Positions 47,201 through 58,171 are shown, counted from the stretch's first letter. The stretch is 64,000 nt of DNA from Littorina saxatilis (GCF_037325665.1 NC_090248.1:14921256-14985255), one strand, 5' to 3'. Notes: generated by a model from the sequence alone, not told the origin. Numbers and translations: made by a program.

Positions 47201-50200
47201 CTCACTCTAAAGTTCTGGAGAGACAAAAACCAGCTGCCGCCAAGGAAGGAATGGGCCGAGACCCATCCTGACAGAGGGCAGCAATGTCTGCAGAACCTGA
47301 TAAGACAAAATCCTAGCGCCAGAAGCTGTGCGCAGGACATCATCCAAACCTCATAGGCCAAAAAGGCCAAGGAGGAGGCCCAGGCCCTGGAAAAGAGCTC
47401 GGGCCGAGCCGAGGGAAAGATAGCATAAAGCTATGACAAGGCGGAGGGAAAGAAAATCCCTTGCCAAGAAACTGGCCCACTGCCAAAAGTCAGGAAAGGA
47501 TCCCGTGAGAAAGAAACCACTGACTCACTCTAAACCCTTGCCAGGAACTGGCCCACTGCCAAAGGACAGAAACGGACCGAGAACCACCCTGATTGACAGC
47601 CGAGATGTCTCTCAGGCAAGAAATGCGAAAGACAACATCAGAGAGCCAGTAAGCTGTGCCCAGCACTTCTTCCAATCTTCTGAACCGTAAAACAGTCCAG
47701 AAAAGGACCCCAGTCTTGGATAAACCCGACCAAGTAGAGGGAAGGACAAGCTGCCCCCCCCCCCCCCCCCTTAAATTGGAAGGAAATGCTAATGGCCTGG
47801 AAAAGATCCGTGCGTAAGGTTGCCGGCTAAGCCCTGAAAAGGACCGACCCTCACGGAGACCATAAGGCAAACATGCCAAAGTAAGAAAACTTTGGGATGG
47901 AGTGAGGCCCAAAAGGCCCTTGAGAGAACAGTCAGCTCCAGAAGAGTGACCAAACTCCAAACTGGAAAGAGAGAGACGCCTGAGTACCAAGTACCAGAGT
48001 CCAACTCAATGAGCAAAACTCAAGGAAGACGGTCACCAGTCGTCCCCTGCCCATCCCTGCGAAAGCAGAGAGAGGGGTAAAAATGAGGACGAAGCAACCT
48101 AAGGTAGTGCGTAAGCACCGGAAATGCGGACCCGCAGTGGCCAAATCCTAATGTGACCGGAGACCGGAAACAAAATGACAAAAGCCAGCGTGTTCGCAGA
48201 GCAGACTGCTTGTAGGTAATTGAAAATGAATCAAAAAACCCGAAACAGAAAGAACGAGGCTGGTAAGAAAGACGGAAAACCGTGAAGCGAACCAGCCGTC
48301 AGACTCCCGAGACCAGAGTTCTCAGGAGAAAAAAGTAATAGTCATAGTTGCAAGTGAAAAAGGGGTGACCAGGCCGGAAGCCCAACCCAGCAGAAATCGT
48401 CCCAACTCACATCCTGCAAGCATGATGGAGCAGAGGAAGAGACGAAATCCGCAGTCACAAGAACCAAATTGCCAAAGTCGCAACACGACAGGCAGGAGAC
48501 TATAACACAGGCTAAGGCCGAGAGCCTTGTTGCCCGTAGGCCGGCCATTGCACCAAAGTACCCAAAGTACACAGGCACAATAAGAAACCAAAAGTTTCGG
48601 CCGCCGAAAAAGATGCTAGCCTAAAGGCCAGCACCGAGAAAACTGGAACATTAGCTAGACCTCTGCCCAAAAAGGGGAGGAGTAGCCAAAAAACCTGAGA
48701 AAAAGTGACAAGCCAAGAATGACTTCTCAAACATGCATTGCCCAGACAATGCACCCTCAGGAAAATCTGAATGTTACTTCCGAGGCCAACTCAAGTGAAC
48801 CTTAAGTTTGGACGAAACACCAGAACGCGTCTGATCGCTAGAGAAAGACAAAGTCAGACTCGGCGAAAGACAAACCTGGACCAAGTCCAGAAGCTCGTGG
48901 CAAAGAGAAAACGGGGAAGCCCAAAGGCAGAAACCCCCCTTTAAACGGAAATCGACCTCTCAGCACCCATACGCTGGGAAAAAGAAAGAATGTCGAAGCC
49001 CGAAGCCACAAGCACAAGGAAAGCAACAACCACCACCGCCAACGGATGAAATGGCTGTTGCTCCAGCCGAGGCTAAAACCCCGAAGCCCTAAGGCCAGCT
49101 GTTGTTTCAAAAACCCAGCGTACCTATGACGGCTGTGAAAGAAACAATCTCACCTGAGCTGAGGACTTAGGCCGCTTAGGCTGAGTCCGCTTAGGTATAG
49201 CCTGCTTAGGAGCGGCCTGCTTTTGCTGCTTTCGGATTGAAGCTCAAAAGAAGGGAACCGCTGTTCTCTGTTGGTCTCAATCCCCTGCTTCTGGCATGAG
49301 AGGCCAGGCTGCCGGAGAGAGACCGTCCACCAAGGATGACGATCTGAGAATGTTCCTTGTCGACTCCTCCGAAAACCGGGAGTGGGCAAGAAACAAGTCC
49401 CTTCTGCACGAGACCGCATGGAAATAGTGCAGAGAGGACAGCCTCATCTGTGCCTCGTTCACCCTTGTAAGTGTGGAGAGGAGTGAGACACTTCCTCCGC
49501 GTCCTGCTCTTTACTAAGAGTAAAGGGCACCAAGGAATCTGCCAGAGCGTGAGAAAGCGCCCGCAGGAGAGTCTCGGAAATGGAACTGAGTTCCAAAAGT
49601 TGTCAGCCCCCCTTCCTCAGAGAATAGGAGATTCTTCCCATAGAACGGCAGAACCGAATCCTTCCTCAACGGCTTCGTAAGAAGCGAAAGAAGTTCCGGC
49701 GTGACCGGAAACGGTGCACGCGGACGGGGAAAGGCCAACAGGAGGCTTCGAGACGACCTTGGCCAAGGCAACTTCCTCTGATCCGCTAAGGGCACGAAGG
49801 AGGAAGCCTGCGCAGGAGCGGCAAGGTATTCCGATGCCAGCTCCGAAGCTGAACCCTGAGGAACCAGCAACGAAACCGACGCCGGAGGCAACCCCCTGTC
49901 GAAGAGGGGGGCTTGGCGAAAAGGCAAAAAAAGGCGAAAAGCTACTAAGGGTGATTCTTTAAACCAGAAGTAGCTGCTTCCTCTTAGCCAACCTGAAGTC
50001 CTTCCTGTTGGCAATCGATTGTGCTCATTCCCTAACTGAGAGGAGGATGAGAGGAATCAAAAACCAAGGAAAGTGGGAGAGACGAGCTAGCGGCCACCAC
50101 CGGAGTGTGTGGATGCTGCTGTCCCAACAGAGGCAAGAAGCCTGTATGCCCATAGGGCAAGCCTTGTTCGAAATTCACCGGCGACCAAACGGAAGCAGCG

Positions 50201-53200
50201 GGAACTGAACCGGAAAATCCGGGAGGAGCCGGAAGTGCGGCAGCACCAGCAGCGCTATGCCAAAGCTGGCGCTGAGCCACCTACGAGCTGAAGCTCGGAA
50301 CCCAAAGGTAGGCCGTAGGCCAGAACCGGAAGTGACAGTAACCTGTGCACTACCCGCTTGACCTACCTTCCTGCCAAGGCCGGAAGCGAAGCTGCCGGGA
50401 ATGGCTGCCGTGCAAAGGGCAAAGCTCAAACCGGAAAGGGCCATGGGCTGCCCACACACCGATGAACTAACATTTCCAGCCGGAGCCGGAAGAGAAGCTG
50501 TCGCGGACGACTGCTTACGTATAGCGCAGCTCAAGCCGGATGGGATCATTATTTGTCCGCCTTCCAACGAGGCACTACTTCCGTGAACCGGAAGTGCAGC
50601 TGTCGCGTACGACTGCCGACGTAAGGCAAGGCTCGAACCGGACGTGACAGCAGCCTGTGCACTAACCAGTGAACCTACACTTCCGGCCGGAACCGGAAGA
50701 ACAGCTGTCGCGGGCGACTGCTGCCGTAGGGCAAGGCTCGAACCGGACGTGACAGTAGTCTGTGCACTAGCCGGTGAACCTCTTACTTCCGGCCGGAGCC
50801 GGAAGCAGCTGTCGCGGACGACTGCTGACGTAAGTCGAAGCTCGAACCGGACGTGACAGTAGCCTGTGCACTAGCCAGTGAACCTCTTACTTCCGGTCGG
50901 AGCCGGAAGCAGCTGTCGCGNNNNNNNNNNNNNNNNNNNNNNNNNNNNNNNNNNNNNNNNNNNNNNNNNNNNNNNNNNNNNNNNNNNNNNNNNNNNNNNN
51001 NNNNNNNNNNNNNNNNNNNNNNNNNNNNNNNNNNNNNNNNNNNNNNNNNNNNNNNNNNNNNNNNNNNNNNNNNNNNNNNNNNNNNNNNNNNNNNNNNNNN
51101 NNNNNNNNNNNNNNNNNNNNTGTCGCGGACGACTGCTGACGTAAGTCGAAGCTCGAACCGGACGTGACAGTAGCCTGTGCACTAGCCAGTGAACCTCTTA
51201 CTTCCGGCCGGAGCCGGAAGCAGCTGTCGCGGACGACTGCTGACGTAAGTCGAAGCTCGAACCGGACGTGACAGTAGCCTGTGCACTAGCCAGTGAACCT
51301 CTTACTTCCGGCCGGAGCCGGAAGCAGCTGTCGCGGACGACTGCTGACGTAAGTCGAAGCTCGAACCGGACGTGACAGTAGCCTGTGCACTAGCCAGTGA
51401 ACCTCTTACTTCCGGCCGAAACTGGAAGCAGCTGTCGCGGACGACTGCTGACGTAAAGCGCAGCTCGAACCGGAGGGGACCACGGTCTGTCCGCAAGCAG
51501 TGAACCACTACTTCCGGGAACCGGAAGTGCAGCTGCCGAAGACGGCTGCTGCGAGCACATACCTTGTACTGGCCGCGTCCCCGAAGGGACACGCTCAGGT
51601 GCACTCCCGCAAGCGGAAGCCACTGAGGCCGGCCACGACGGGAAGCTTGTCCCAGCGAGTGGAATCCAGAGACAACACGAGCGCCAGTAGACTGGGCCGA
51701 CGTTCCGGAAACGCAAGTGAGCGACAAGGACCCGGGTAAAAACGTCCGGAATCCGAAGCTGCCGTCGTCACCCTCGAAGCCACCAAGCAAGGGACGCCCG
51801 CCCCCAGAAGTACGGATCTCTGTAAGCAAAGAAGCAATAAGACTAGCCACCAGAGCGCTAGGCTCTGGTGTCAACAAAGGGGGAGAAACGGCCGCACAAG
51901 CGGCCGAAACTGACGTCTGAGAGACAGACGGAGTCTCTTCCGGCGCCGAAAAAGGCACAGAAAAGACCGAATTAGTCTTAGGATCAGAAACATGTACCAT
52001 GGGGCTATTGGCATAAGACGAGGAAGCCCCCCCCCCCCCCCCCCCCGTCTTTTCTCACTAAACGCCCAGCCGGCGACGTGAGAAAGAAATCTACTGAAAA
52101 GTAACAAGTCTCGAGGACGAAGGCTTCAGCAGAACCGGAACTAGCACTAGCAAACAAGCCACAAAAGTAGCTACAAAAACATGCTACTGGCAAAATGTTC
52201 AAAGTCCGAGCACGGACCCAAACAGGCATACCAGTCTAACCGGAAGTGCAGCTGCCGAAAACGTAAGCTGACAAGAGGTAAACAAAGACTACTGAAAATT
52301 TAACTAAGTCCGGAACGGACCTAAAAATCAGCAGAATAATCAACTAGCAAAATAATAGCTTCGTAAGAAGCTAAATAACAGCCTACCAAGGTAGTTTACA
52401 TTCCTAGAAAGGACGTAAACATCTCGATAGCACAACATGCTAGGATAAAGGACGACTACCAAAAGGCGGCCGCCGAATACAACTACTGTAGAATTCTAAG
52501 TCCAGAACGGATGAAGAATCCTAGTAGAAAATAAACTTAGCACTAGCGCAGTAGCCGCTAAAGCAGCTAAAACTAACAGCCTACCAAGATAGTAAAGCGA
52601 CCGGGCACGGACGAAAAACTACTCAGTAGAAACACAGCGTGCTAGCGAAAAATGGCTCCAACTGGAGGCCAACAAAACAACTACTGTAAAATCAAAGTCC
52701 AGAGCGGACAAGAAATTCAGCAGAAAAATTATTTACTAGCAAGAAAAAGATACCTACAAGGCATCTAAAACTAACTTCCTACCGAGTAAGCTCACCGTCC
52801 GAGCACGGACGAAAACCAACTCAGTAGAAACACCACGTGCTAGCAAAAAATGGCCACCAAAATGGCGACCAACGCAACTAGAAACCGCTGAAGAAACTTC
52901 TGAGTCCAGAGGACGTAAGCAATTTCCAGCAGAATCAAATACAATGTCAAAATAAAATAAGGAACAATCTCACCAACTGGAAACAGCTAGGAGAAGACGG
53001 GAGGCCGAGGCCGGAGGGTGTCAGGCTGACAAAACGAAACGGCCTCGGAGCATAGCGCAAAAAACGACCTTATCTCTCTGGCTGAAAGGAGTCGAATGAG
53101 GGTGTCTCGTACCAGGTACGAGATCTGTGGCGTGATACGCTACGGGAGGCAACCCAGGGTAGCAAGCTTGCTACTTTTTTAGCTTGGGTTGCTTCCCTTA

Positions 53201-55235
53201 GACTATAGGCGGGATAGCGTTTCAGACACCTTAGCTATCGACTGCGTCAATGCTAAATATGTGACTCGGAGTAAGAATATGTAATTTCATTGTGCTTTAT
53301 AACGATCTTGATCACTTTTTTGCAAACTCGCCTGCTTCCAAGTACATCATTCTAAATGCAGTGCAAATAAAATGTAACAAGATAATCTGCAATTGCAAAT
53401 TTTATTTACTTTCTGTTCAAACACACGAGACACAACACAAAAAGCAACAAGTCGCGTAAGGCAAAAATACAACATTTAGTCAAGCTGTCGAACTCACAGA
53501 ATGAAACTGAACGCACTGCAATTTTTCAGCAAGACTCGTAGCATCGTCAGTCCACCGCTTGTGGCAAAGGCAGTGAAATTGACAGTAGTTGCGCTGAGTA
53601 GGATAGCACGCTTTTCTGTACCTCTCTTCGTTTTAACTTTCTGAGCGTGTTTTTAATCCAAACATATCATATCTATATGTTTTTGGAATCAGAAACCGAC
53701 AAGGAATAAGATGAAAGTGTTTTTAAATTGATTTCTAAAATTTAATTTTGATCATAATTTTTATATTTTTAATTTTCAGAGCTTGTTTTTAATCCACATG
53801 AACATATTTATATGTTTTTGGAATCAGGAAATGATGAAGAATAAGATGAACGTAAATTTGGATCGTTTTATACATTTTTTTTTTTTTTTTACAATTTTCA
53901 GATTTTTAATGACTAAAGTCATTAATTAATTTTTGAGCCACCAAGCTGAAATGCAATACCGAAGTTCGGCCTACGTCGAAGATTGCTTGGCCAAAATTTC
54001 AATCAATTTGATTGAAAAATGAGGGTGTGACAGTGCCGCCTCAACTTTTACATAAAGCCGGATTTGACGTCATCAAAGACATTTATCGAAAAAATGAAAA
54101 AAACGTCCGGGGATATCATTCCCAGGAACTCTCATGTAAAATTTCATAAAGATCTGTCCAGTAGTTTAGTCTGAATCGCTCTACACACACACACGCACAG
54201 ACAGACACACACACATACACCACGACACTCGTCTCGATTCCCTCTCTATGTTAAAACATTTAGTCAAAACTTGACTAAATGTAATAAAAACTAAACGTCA
54301 TCAAGAAATATTTATGAACTAGTTACATATGGCAAAGTTAACATTTTCTGAAACTTACCACATGCACGCCACAGCCAATGGTCAATTTCAAAAAAGCGGG
54401 CAACAGTACTAAAATTGCTGAAACCAAAAACAAAATCAGGGCAATTGTGAAAATAGGACCATAAAATGTATAGAAGCAACAGGAAAGGAAAGAAAGGGGA
54501 GAGAGTTTGTAACCTGGAAGAATCCCCGGAATACTCAAGAAAAATGAAACATTTCTGGAAATTTGAAGAACAAAAATCCTTACCGATCAGAAGTCTACAC
54601 GAATATTACTCATTAAAATTGCTAACTTCTTCTTCTTCTTCTTCAGCGTTCCAGAAATTCTGGTGACGTGTGAGCTCGTTTGCCCATTTGGATTCCCCAC
54701 ACTATACTCTGAGAGCATAGTCAGCTTCACTCCGCTTTCGTTGGGAAGGCATGCTGGGTATTTTCGTGTTTCCATAACCCACCGAACTCCGACATGGATT
54801 ACAGGATCTTTTTCGTGCGCACTTGGTCTTGTGCTTGCGTGTACACACGAAGGGGGTTAAATCACTAGCAGGTCTGCACATAAGTTGACCTGGGAGATCG
54901 GAAAAATCTCCACTCTTAACCCACCAGGCGGCAGCGACCGGGATTTGAACTCACGACCTCCCGATTAGGAGGCCAACGTCTTACCACTGCGCCACTTCGC
55001 CCGTCGAAAAATTGCTAACAACACAGTACACCATGGTCAAGCTTTAAAGTTTCACAGATGCGTACAAGTACTACATTTACACCAGTAAAATGACTTGATC
55101 TTACATGTCCAAATAAATGAGGAAGAGAATGACAACTATAAGGACGGAGGACAAGAATGATCTCCGGGCCACTGTTGACTGGTGACGCTTGTGCCATGTG
55201 GAATCCACCACTGGACTTCTGCTCAAGCTTGTCAT
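36153..55235 (-). CDS. TMEM209: Transmembrane protein 209 (nuclear-envelope protein)
   Basis: Fifteen coding exons on minus, in order: 55105-55235, 54359-54417, 46550-46690, 45895-46139, 43906-44005, 42090-42176, 41609-41781, 40892-40954, 40445-40541, 39777-39902, 38328-38419, 37932-38046, 37508-37605, 36557-36630, 36153-36204. Borders are GT-AG and the phases close to 550 aa (human 561). Two membrane spans near residues 27-43 and 65-92 (IVVILFLIYL; GLLLVIKILLNVLSLIYFVW), a Ser/Pro-rich linker (about 112-228), then the conserved C-terminal domain: SSSFWSYGTSALDL, GVSTLKQLALTKGPMVPALN, FTWNKGGNYGKPW, CSYLDSRLP, INPPHFQVVIGTQTYNLP, FYHIRTKEQGMLG, and end RINLGLSGLNILWIFD. In human cells the protein sits at the nuclear envelope with NUP205. 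An acceptor at 55277 just upstream of the start implies a further 5' UTR exon. Intron 2 holds a DIRS-like fossil; a splice-donor minisatellite lies after exon 10. Confidence 0.93.
38881..39776 (-). repeat. 73-bp tandem array copying the exon 10 donor
   Basis: Twelve 73-bp units directly follow TMEM209 exon 10 on the minus strand. Each unit repeats the last ~27 exon bases (read on minus as AAGGAGTATCTGGTGCGCAG then GATCAAAG) plus the donor GTCAGTTGCTTGC. Spacing is exact (12 x 73 = 876). Units differ at a few sites only (CCCC/CTCC, AGTAAG/AGTAAC), so the expansion is recent. The copies differ from the true exon end at two or three bases. Confidence 0.92.
41341..41520. repeat. 35-bp tandem repeat, five units
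   Basis: TTTCTTTGTCAGTAAATTGA plus 15 bases repeats at 41341, 41376, 41411, 41446 and 41481 inside a TMEM209 intron. The surrounding words (GACCTCCTTTTGCAAGAC, CTTAAAACAGAGGTACC) resemble the CAGTGGAACC pogo-like MITE family, so the array probably grew inside such an element. Confidence 0.8.
42333..42870. mobile_element. Unclassified element ending in a GAGTCACTT hairpin
   Basis: A direct repeat of about 45 bp (GAGCCCGGTCACTTTTATAG and GAGCCCGATCGCTTTGATAG, each running on through TTTCCGAGAAAAG) occurs at 42431 and 42733. It is followed by a GGCCGGCCG-rich tract (42789-42820) and a terminal palindrome GAGTCACTT...AAGTGACTC (42845-42868). No ORF. The architecture resembles the hairpin-tip family at 27086, although the sequence differs. 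Confidence 0.5.
42966..43636. mobile_element. Tc1/mariner-superfamily MITE (CCGTATTTGACGGA tips)
   Basis: CCGTATTTGACGGATTACAAG on the left is mirrored by CTTGTAGTCCGTCAAATACGG on the right, with TA on both sides. Inverted similarity continues inward (ATAAGCC..., GGCTTATAA). The middle part carries a 56-codon basic reading frame (43318-43488). Confidence 0.75.
43318..43488 (+). CDS. Small basic ORF inside a MITE (56 aa), function unknown
   Basis: ATG in the context ACACAACATGGCGG, then MAALAPPTIARHKKTKPDTS, a Lys/Arg-rich middle (RRLVDKRRFAKEREKRRVLS) and a stop after ELIKYR. Not recognised. It may be a captured host first exon or chance; the good start context and biased composition make it worth noting. 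Confidence 0.25.
   Translation: MAALAPPTIARHKKTKPDTSGVSLYAILSRRLVDKRRFAKEREKRRVLSRELIKYR
44167..45750 (+). mobile_element. Hairpin-tip family, copy C, split by a LINE
   Basis: The same start (ATTTAGTCAAGTTTTGAC), AGAGTGATTCA word, A+T-rich body and CGCCTTACGCGACTTGTT end as copy B. The family sequence breaks off at 44274 and resumes at about 44995 (CAGACTAAACTACGGGACCG), the gap being a LINE insertion. In a TMEM209 intron. Confidence 0.8.
44275..44994 (-). mobile_element. 5'-truncated LINE nested in copy C
   Basis: On minus the insert ends its ORF with GASARNKEELERIVRQASRI, SHPAGHLFELLPSGKRFRAL and TSRFRNSFFPEAVLAAS, the standard C-terminus of Rex/Jockey-like LINE ORF2. A 3' UTR follows, then a tail of TTGAC units (GTCAA on + from 44275). 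About 95 codons of ORF remain, still open. Confidence 0.8.
47225..47690. repeat. Diverged internal duplication in the DIRS-like element
   Basis: The words ATGGGCCGAGACCCATCCTG / ACGGACCGAGAACCACCCTG, GACATC / GACAACATCA and AGAAGCTGTGCGCAGGACAT / GTAAGCTGTGCCCAGCACTT occur in the same order at about 47249-47345 and 47571-47665, showing an old tandem duplication of about 320 bp. Confidence 0.5.
50480..51480. repeat. 104-bp G+C-rich tandem array
   Basis: Units run CTGTCGCGGACGACTGCTGA ... CGAACCGGACGTGACAG ... ACTTCCGGCCGGAGCCGG. Exact 104-bp spacing is seen at 51121, 51225 and 51329, with more diverged units (102-108 bp) on both sides. The array surrounds the assembly gap, so the true copy number is unknown. 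Each unit holds several CCGGAAGT-type (ETS-like) words. Confidence 0.85.
50921..51120. other. Assembly gap (200 N)
   Basis: Exactly 200 undetermined bases within the 104-bp array, a placeholder length rather than a measured one. Confidence 0.98.
53447..54281 (-). mobile_element. Hairpin-tip family, copy D
   Basis: Minus-oriented. It begins ACAAGTCGCGTAAGGC and ends ATTTAGTCAAAACTTGAC-TAAAT palindrome. Body collinear with copy B without interruption, about 835 bp. Sits between the DIRS-like element and TMEM209 exon 2. Confidence 0.8.
54615..55019 (-). mobile_element. tRNA-headed SINE, second family, 12-bp target duplication
   Basis: Minus-oriented body 54627-55007 between direct repeats AAAATTGCTAAC (54615-54626 and 55008-55019). 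Read on minus: head GGGCGAAGTGGCGCAGTGG, B box GAGTTCAAATCC, a central core shared with the SINE at 26152 (ACAAGACCAAGTGCGCACGA ... GTTCGGTGGGTTAT ... AATACCCAGCATGC), a different 3' part, and (GAA)n. Confidence 0.85.
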
Positions 55236-55337
55236 ATCTCTGTGCTATTACTGACTGGGCAGCTGCACCTGACTTGGCTGAAAAATTACACACAAAACAT
55301 CAGCCACAACAAAAATGGACAGACGGCAACATTATGA

Positions 55338-55511
55338 GTTATTTCTAATAATGTAATATGCTGACTGTTAGCAAATGATAACAGACATGTCGAGAAAAAA
55401 GACATGTCGAGAAAAAAGATATCAAGCATGAGCCTTCAGGCGAATGCTGATGATTTCGTTTGTGAGACATGTCTGTTATCATTTGCTAACAGTCAGCATA
55501 TTAGAAATAAC
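55338..55511. mobile_element. Short palindromic MITE
   Basis: The left arm GTTATTTCTAATAATGTAAT...AGCAAATGATAACAGACATG pairs with the right arm CATGTCTGTTATCATTTGCT...GAAATAAC (about 45 bp each). The middle has GACATGTCGAGAAAAAA duplicated. Located 60 bp upstream of the TMEM209 exon 1 acceptor. Confidence 0.75.
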
Positions 55512-55525
55512 GGTTTTATTATACA

Positions 55526-55668
55526 TTATTTGTATGTTTGACCAAAATATGACATTTTACACAGATTGAGACAATCAGTGTTCCTCCGAGACCGCGCTAG
55601 CGGTCGAGGTGAACAATGACTGTCAAGATCTGTGTAAAATGTCATATTTTGGTCAAAAATACAAATAA
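55526..55668. mobile_element. Second palindromic MITE with nested inner hairpin
   Basis: TTATTTGTAT...GACCAAAATATGACATTTTA pairs with TAAAATGTCATATTTTGGTC...ATACAAATAA (about 38 bp arms). The centre holds its own hairpin GACCGCGCTAGCGGTC. Lies 14 bp from the preceding MITE. Confidence 0.75.
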
Positions 55669-58171
55669 CATTTATGTATCGATCGATTCTCGTTAGAATT
55701 CCTTTTAGTTTTAATGATTGAACGCACACACACATGCACTATTTTGTAGTCTCGGCTGGCCGCCTAAATATGAAGTTTTGTCGGCCTCTGACGTCACATG
55801 GCTCAAAGAAGGGAAATTCAGTGTTCAATCGATACATTACCGTTTATTTCTACCAAAAGAAATTTCGAAGCGACCCCGCGAATTAGACAGAACAGCCGCA
55901 ATGTCAACTTGAGCGCTCCTACCTGATTATGCCTGTCAGTCAAAGAATTTTCGTGACCTCGGTCAGCCAATCAGCGTCACACACCTGATGTGATGAATAT
56001 TCACAGGTCAAATGCGTTTGACAACACAACAATCTCACAAGATAAACCATGTTGAGCATGCATTTCGGTTGCTTCAGTTTTTCTTGTTGAACAGAGAGCG
56101 ACAGATTTAGAACCGACTCCAGACGGACGGGAAATGACATAAAGATACATTTGACGTAAAGTGAGTGACGCAGTTTCACTTGATTTTTCCGAACTTTCAT
56201 CATTTAAATTTTAAGTGAGCGGGTCGGCATTGCACACTCAGAGGGTGGGTGGTGCCTTGCTGTTCCGTAAAGCACCCACCGACAAAACTCGCTTTTCTGA
56301 ATTTTTTTAGATAGAGTATTATGTGACAGCATTTGAAGTGTCATTCTTTAGAATAAATCACTTGGATATTGTTGATTTAAATTTTTACTTTCTCTTGTTT
56401 ATTTTTAGCGTGATAAACAAAAAGGGTCCATGCCTGAACGTTATCACATTTAGAGGGTCACCTAGAATCCGTCCTGATTGGTCAAAAAGCCATATGGGGC
56501 ACTGAATTGGTAATAAACAGCTATAGCCACCTAACTTATTTATTATAAATATAATGTACTGACAAATTGAAATCAAGGTATAAACCACATATAGCCATGT
56601 GGATCACTGGATGTTACAGAAGTTACTGAAAGAAGTGACAATAGACGATTTTCTGAAATAACTCCGTCGAGTTGTATGGGTTGTGGAAGAGTGACCTTTT
56701 CTTGCAAAACCTCTCCTAAACATTGGAGGGGCCAATCACTAGCGAGGGGTGCACCAAGCGCGTGACTGCCATAAGCCCATTTGAATTACCTTAGCGTTAC
56801 TTCCCCTTCCAAAATGGCGGTTCGACAGGAAAATCTGTTAGAATTCCTGAATTCGCATGCGGCAGCAAAGCAAACATGCTTCGGTGAGAACGACGTATAA
56901 TTTAAAAGGATTTGGTTATGGAAACATCGCTCCATCAAATTGTCTGGTACTCTCGTCCATTGAATCGCTTTCAGTTTCACTTTCACTCTCGTAAGCTTGA
57001 AGTAACTCCATGGCGTCAAACGGAAGTGAAATGACTATGGAACGCTTTGCAGTATGTCGTTATTGCGAGTAATTTATTTTAGCTGTGTTTTCTGTCATTT
57101 AGTTATCAATTGAAACGTTTTTAATAAAAATTACAAAACAGAATCGTACTTTTATAGTTTTAAATTAAAAAAATTTGCATACCAAAAAAGATTTAAAAAA
57201 ACATCAAAATCTACCAATGTTGTTAAGCATCATGTGACTTTCACCAAGATCAACGTAACACTGCAGGAACTTCACCCGTGGGGATTCCCTGTATACAGGG
57301 AAAACGCCTACAGGAACTCCACCTACAGGGAATCCCCTTCTTTTGGTCAACATAGACCCCTTCAGCCTTACTGCATGCTTGCTGTGGTGTTTTGGAATGT
57401 TTTAATGGATTAATTTCTCAATGACTTTTATTAACTTTGATTCTTACAAAAAAGAAAAAAAAGTACCACTGTTCACAGAGTAATTTTGGGTAATGGCATG
57501 CATGTGATTGTGAACAAAAGGAGGAATGACCAGTCTTAGTTATCCCATTCCCATGGCCAGACGTGAGACAGCCCATGACCAAGTGAGGCGAACTGTTTTC
57601 ACGAGGCGGAGTGGGCCTTTAACTGAGTTGTATATTACGTTCACGCAACCGTGTATCTTCAACTGTCACATAGAGTAGGCCTACACGGCTACTCAGCCTA
57701 GTAGTTACTCAGCCTAGTAGTAGCTAGTACTGTTCATTCATTAGCTTATGCCTTTTAGGGCCTTTGATCAAAGGTTTGAACATCATCGGGCACATCAGCA
57801 TATTTATGTACAACTGATGTGTTTGATGGCAGTTCAAGTTGAACATTTTATAATATTTTACAAAGTCTTCCGCAAAATTAACAACATTTACTATCCCAAA
57901 CAAAACAATACATTACAGGAATGAAATTCAGGCGCAGTTTTCACACCCGGCGCGGCATGTCCTCTTAATAGTTAGCTTTATCAGCTGTTTTCGTATATCA
58001 CATTAAAAAAACTTGGATTGTTTCCCAATCTTGCCTGAACAGATTTAATAGATTTGTACACAGCATATAAAAATTAACGAGAAAGCATGACACGGAATTG
58101 TTTATTCAAACTCTTTCCCTAAATGGATAAGTTCCAAAATTATCTTATTAGCTTTAGTTAACAAGTTCAAA
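55669..58171. other. Promoter-like region between TMEM209 and LSM3
   Basis: The two genes diverge here. TGACGTCA at about 55788 and inverted CCAAT (CAGCCAATCAG at about 55966) are candidate TMEM209 promoter elements; CAG|GTAGGAGC on minus near 55925 could be the donor of its 5' UTR exon. 57280-57337 is a hairpin (GGGGATTCCCTGTA with its complement). 57530-57615 is a lone arm of the MITE family at 31886. All tentative. Confidence 0.35.
56814..56883 (+). CDS. Candidate orphan first exon
   Basis: TTCCAAAATGGCGGTTCG has a strong start context. The frame reads MAVRQENLLEFLNSHAAAKQ then TCFG and meets a good donor GTGAGA at 56884. No partner exon was found before LSM3. It may be a gene remnant, a captured exon or chance. 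Confidence 0.2.

Larger units (their letters stand above)
46815..53287 (-). mobile_element. DIRS-like retroelement fossil (inverted ends plus internal complementary region)
   Basis: Read on minus it has a 5' inverted terminal repeat (53287 to about 53092), an interior, a short internal region (47156-47066) that joins the complement of the 5' tip to the complement of the 3' tip, and a 3' inverted repeat (about 47016 to 46815). This ITR/ICR layout is the signature of DIRS tyrosine-recombinase retrotransposons. The ITRs match over about 190 bp with few differences, so insertion is not ancient. ATTTCATT flanks both ends. The interior is G+C-rich with no reverse transcriptase or recombinase that I recognise, so it is broken or non-autonomous. 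Includes a 200-base gap. Lies in TMEM209 intron 2. Confidence 0.65.

Noticed and set aside
47490-52000. Long minus-strand frames in the G+C-rich interior of the DIRS-like element as host genes
   Set aside because: Biased Ser/Leu/Arg composition, no recognisable domain, overlap with a tandem array and an assembly gap; better read as the interior of a fossil element.
54930-55007. tRNA gene on minus
   Set aside because: Head of a SINE flanked by a 12-bp duplication.
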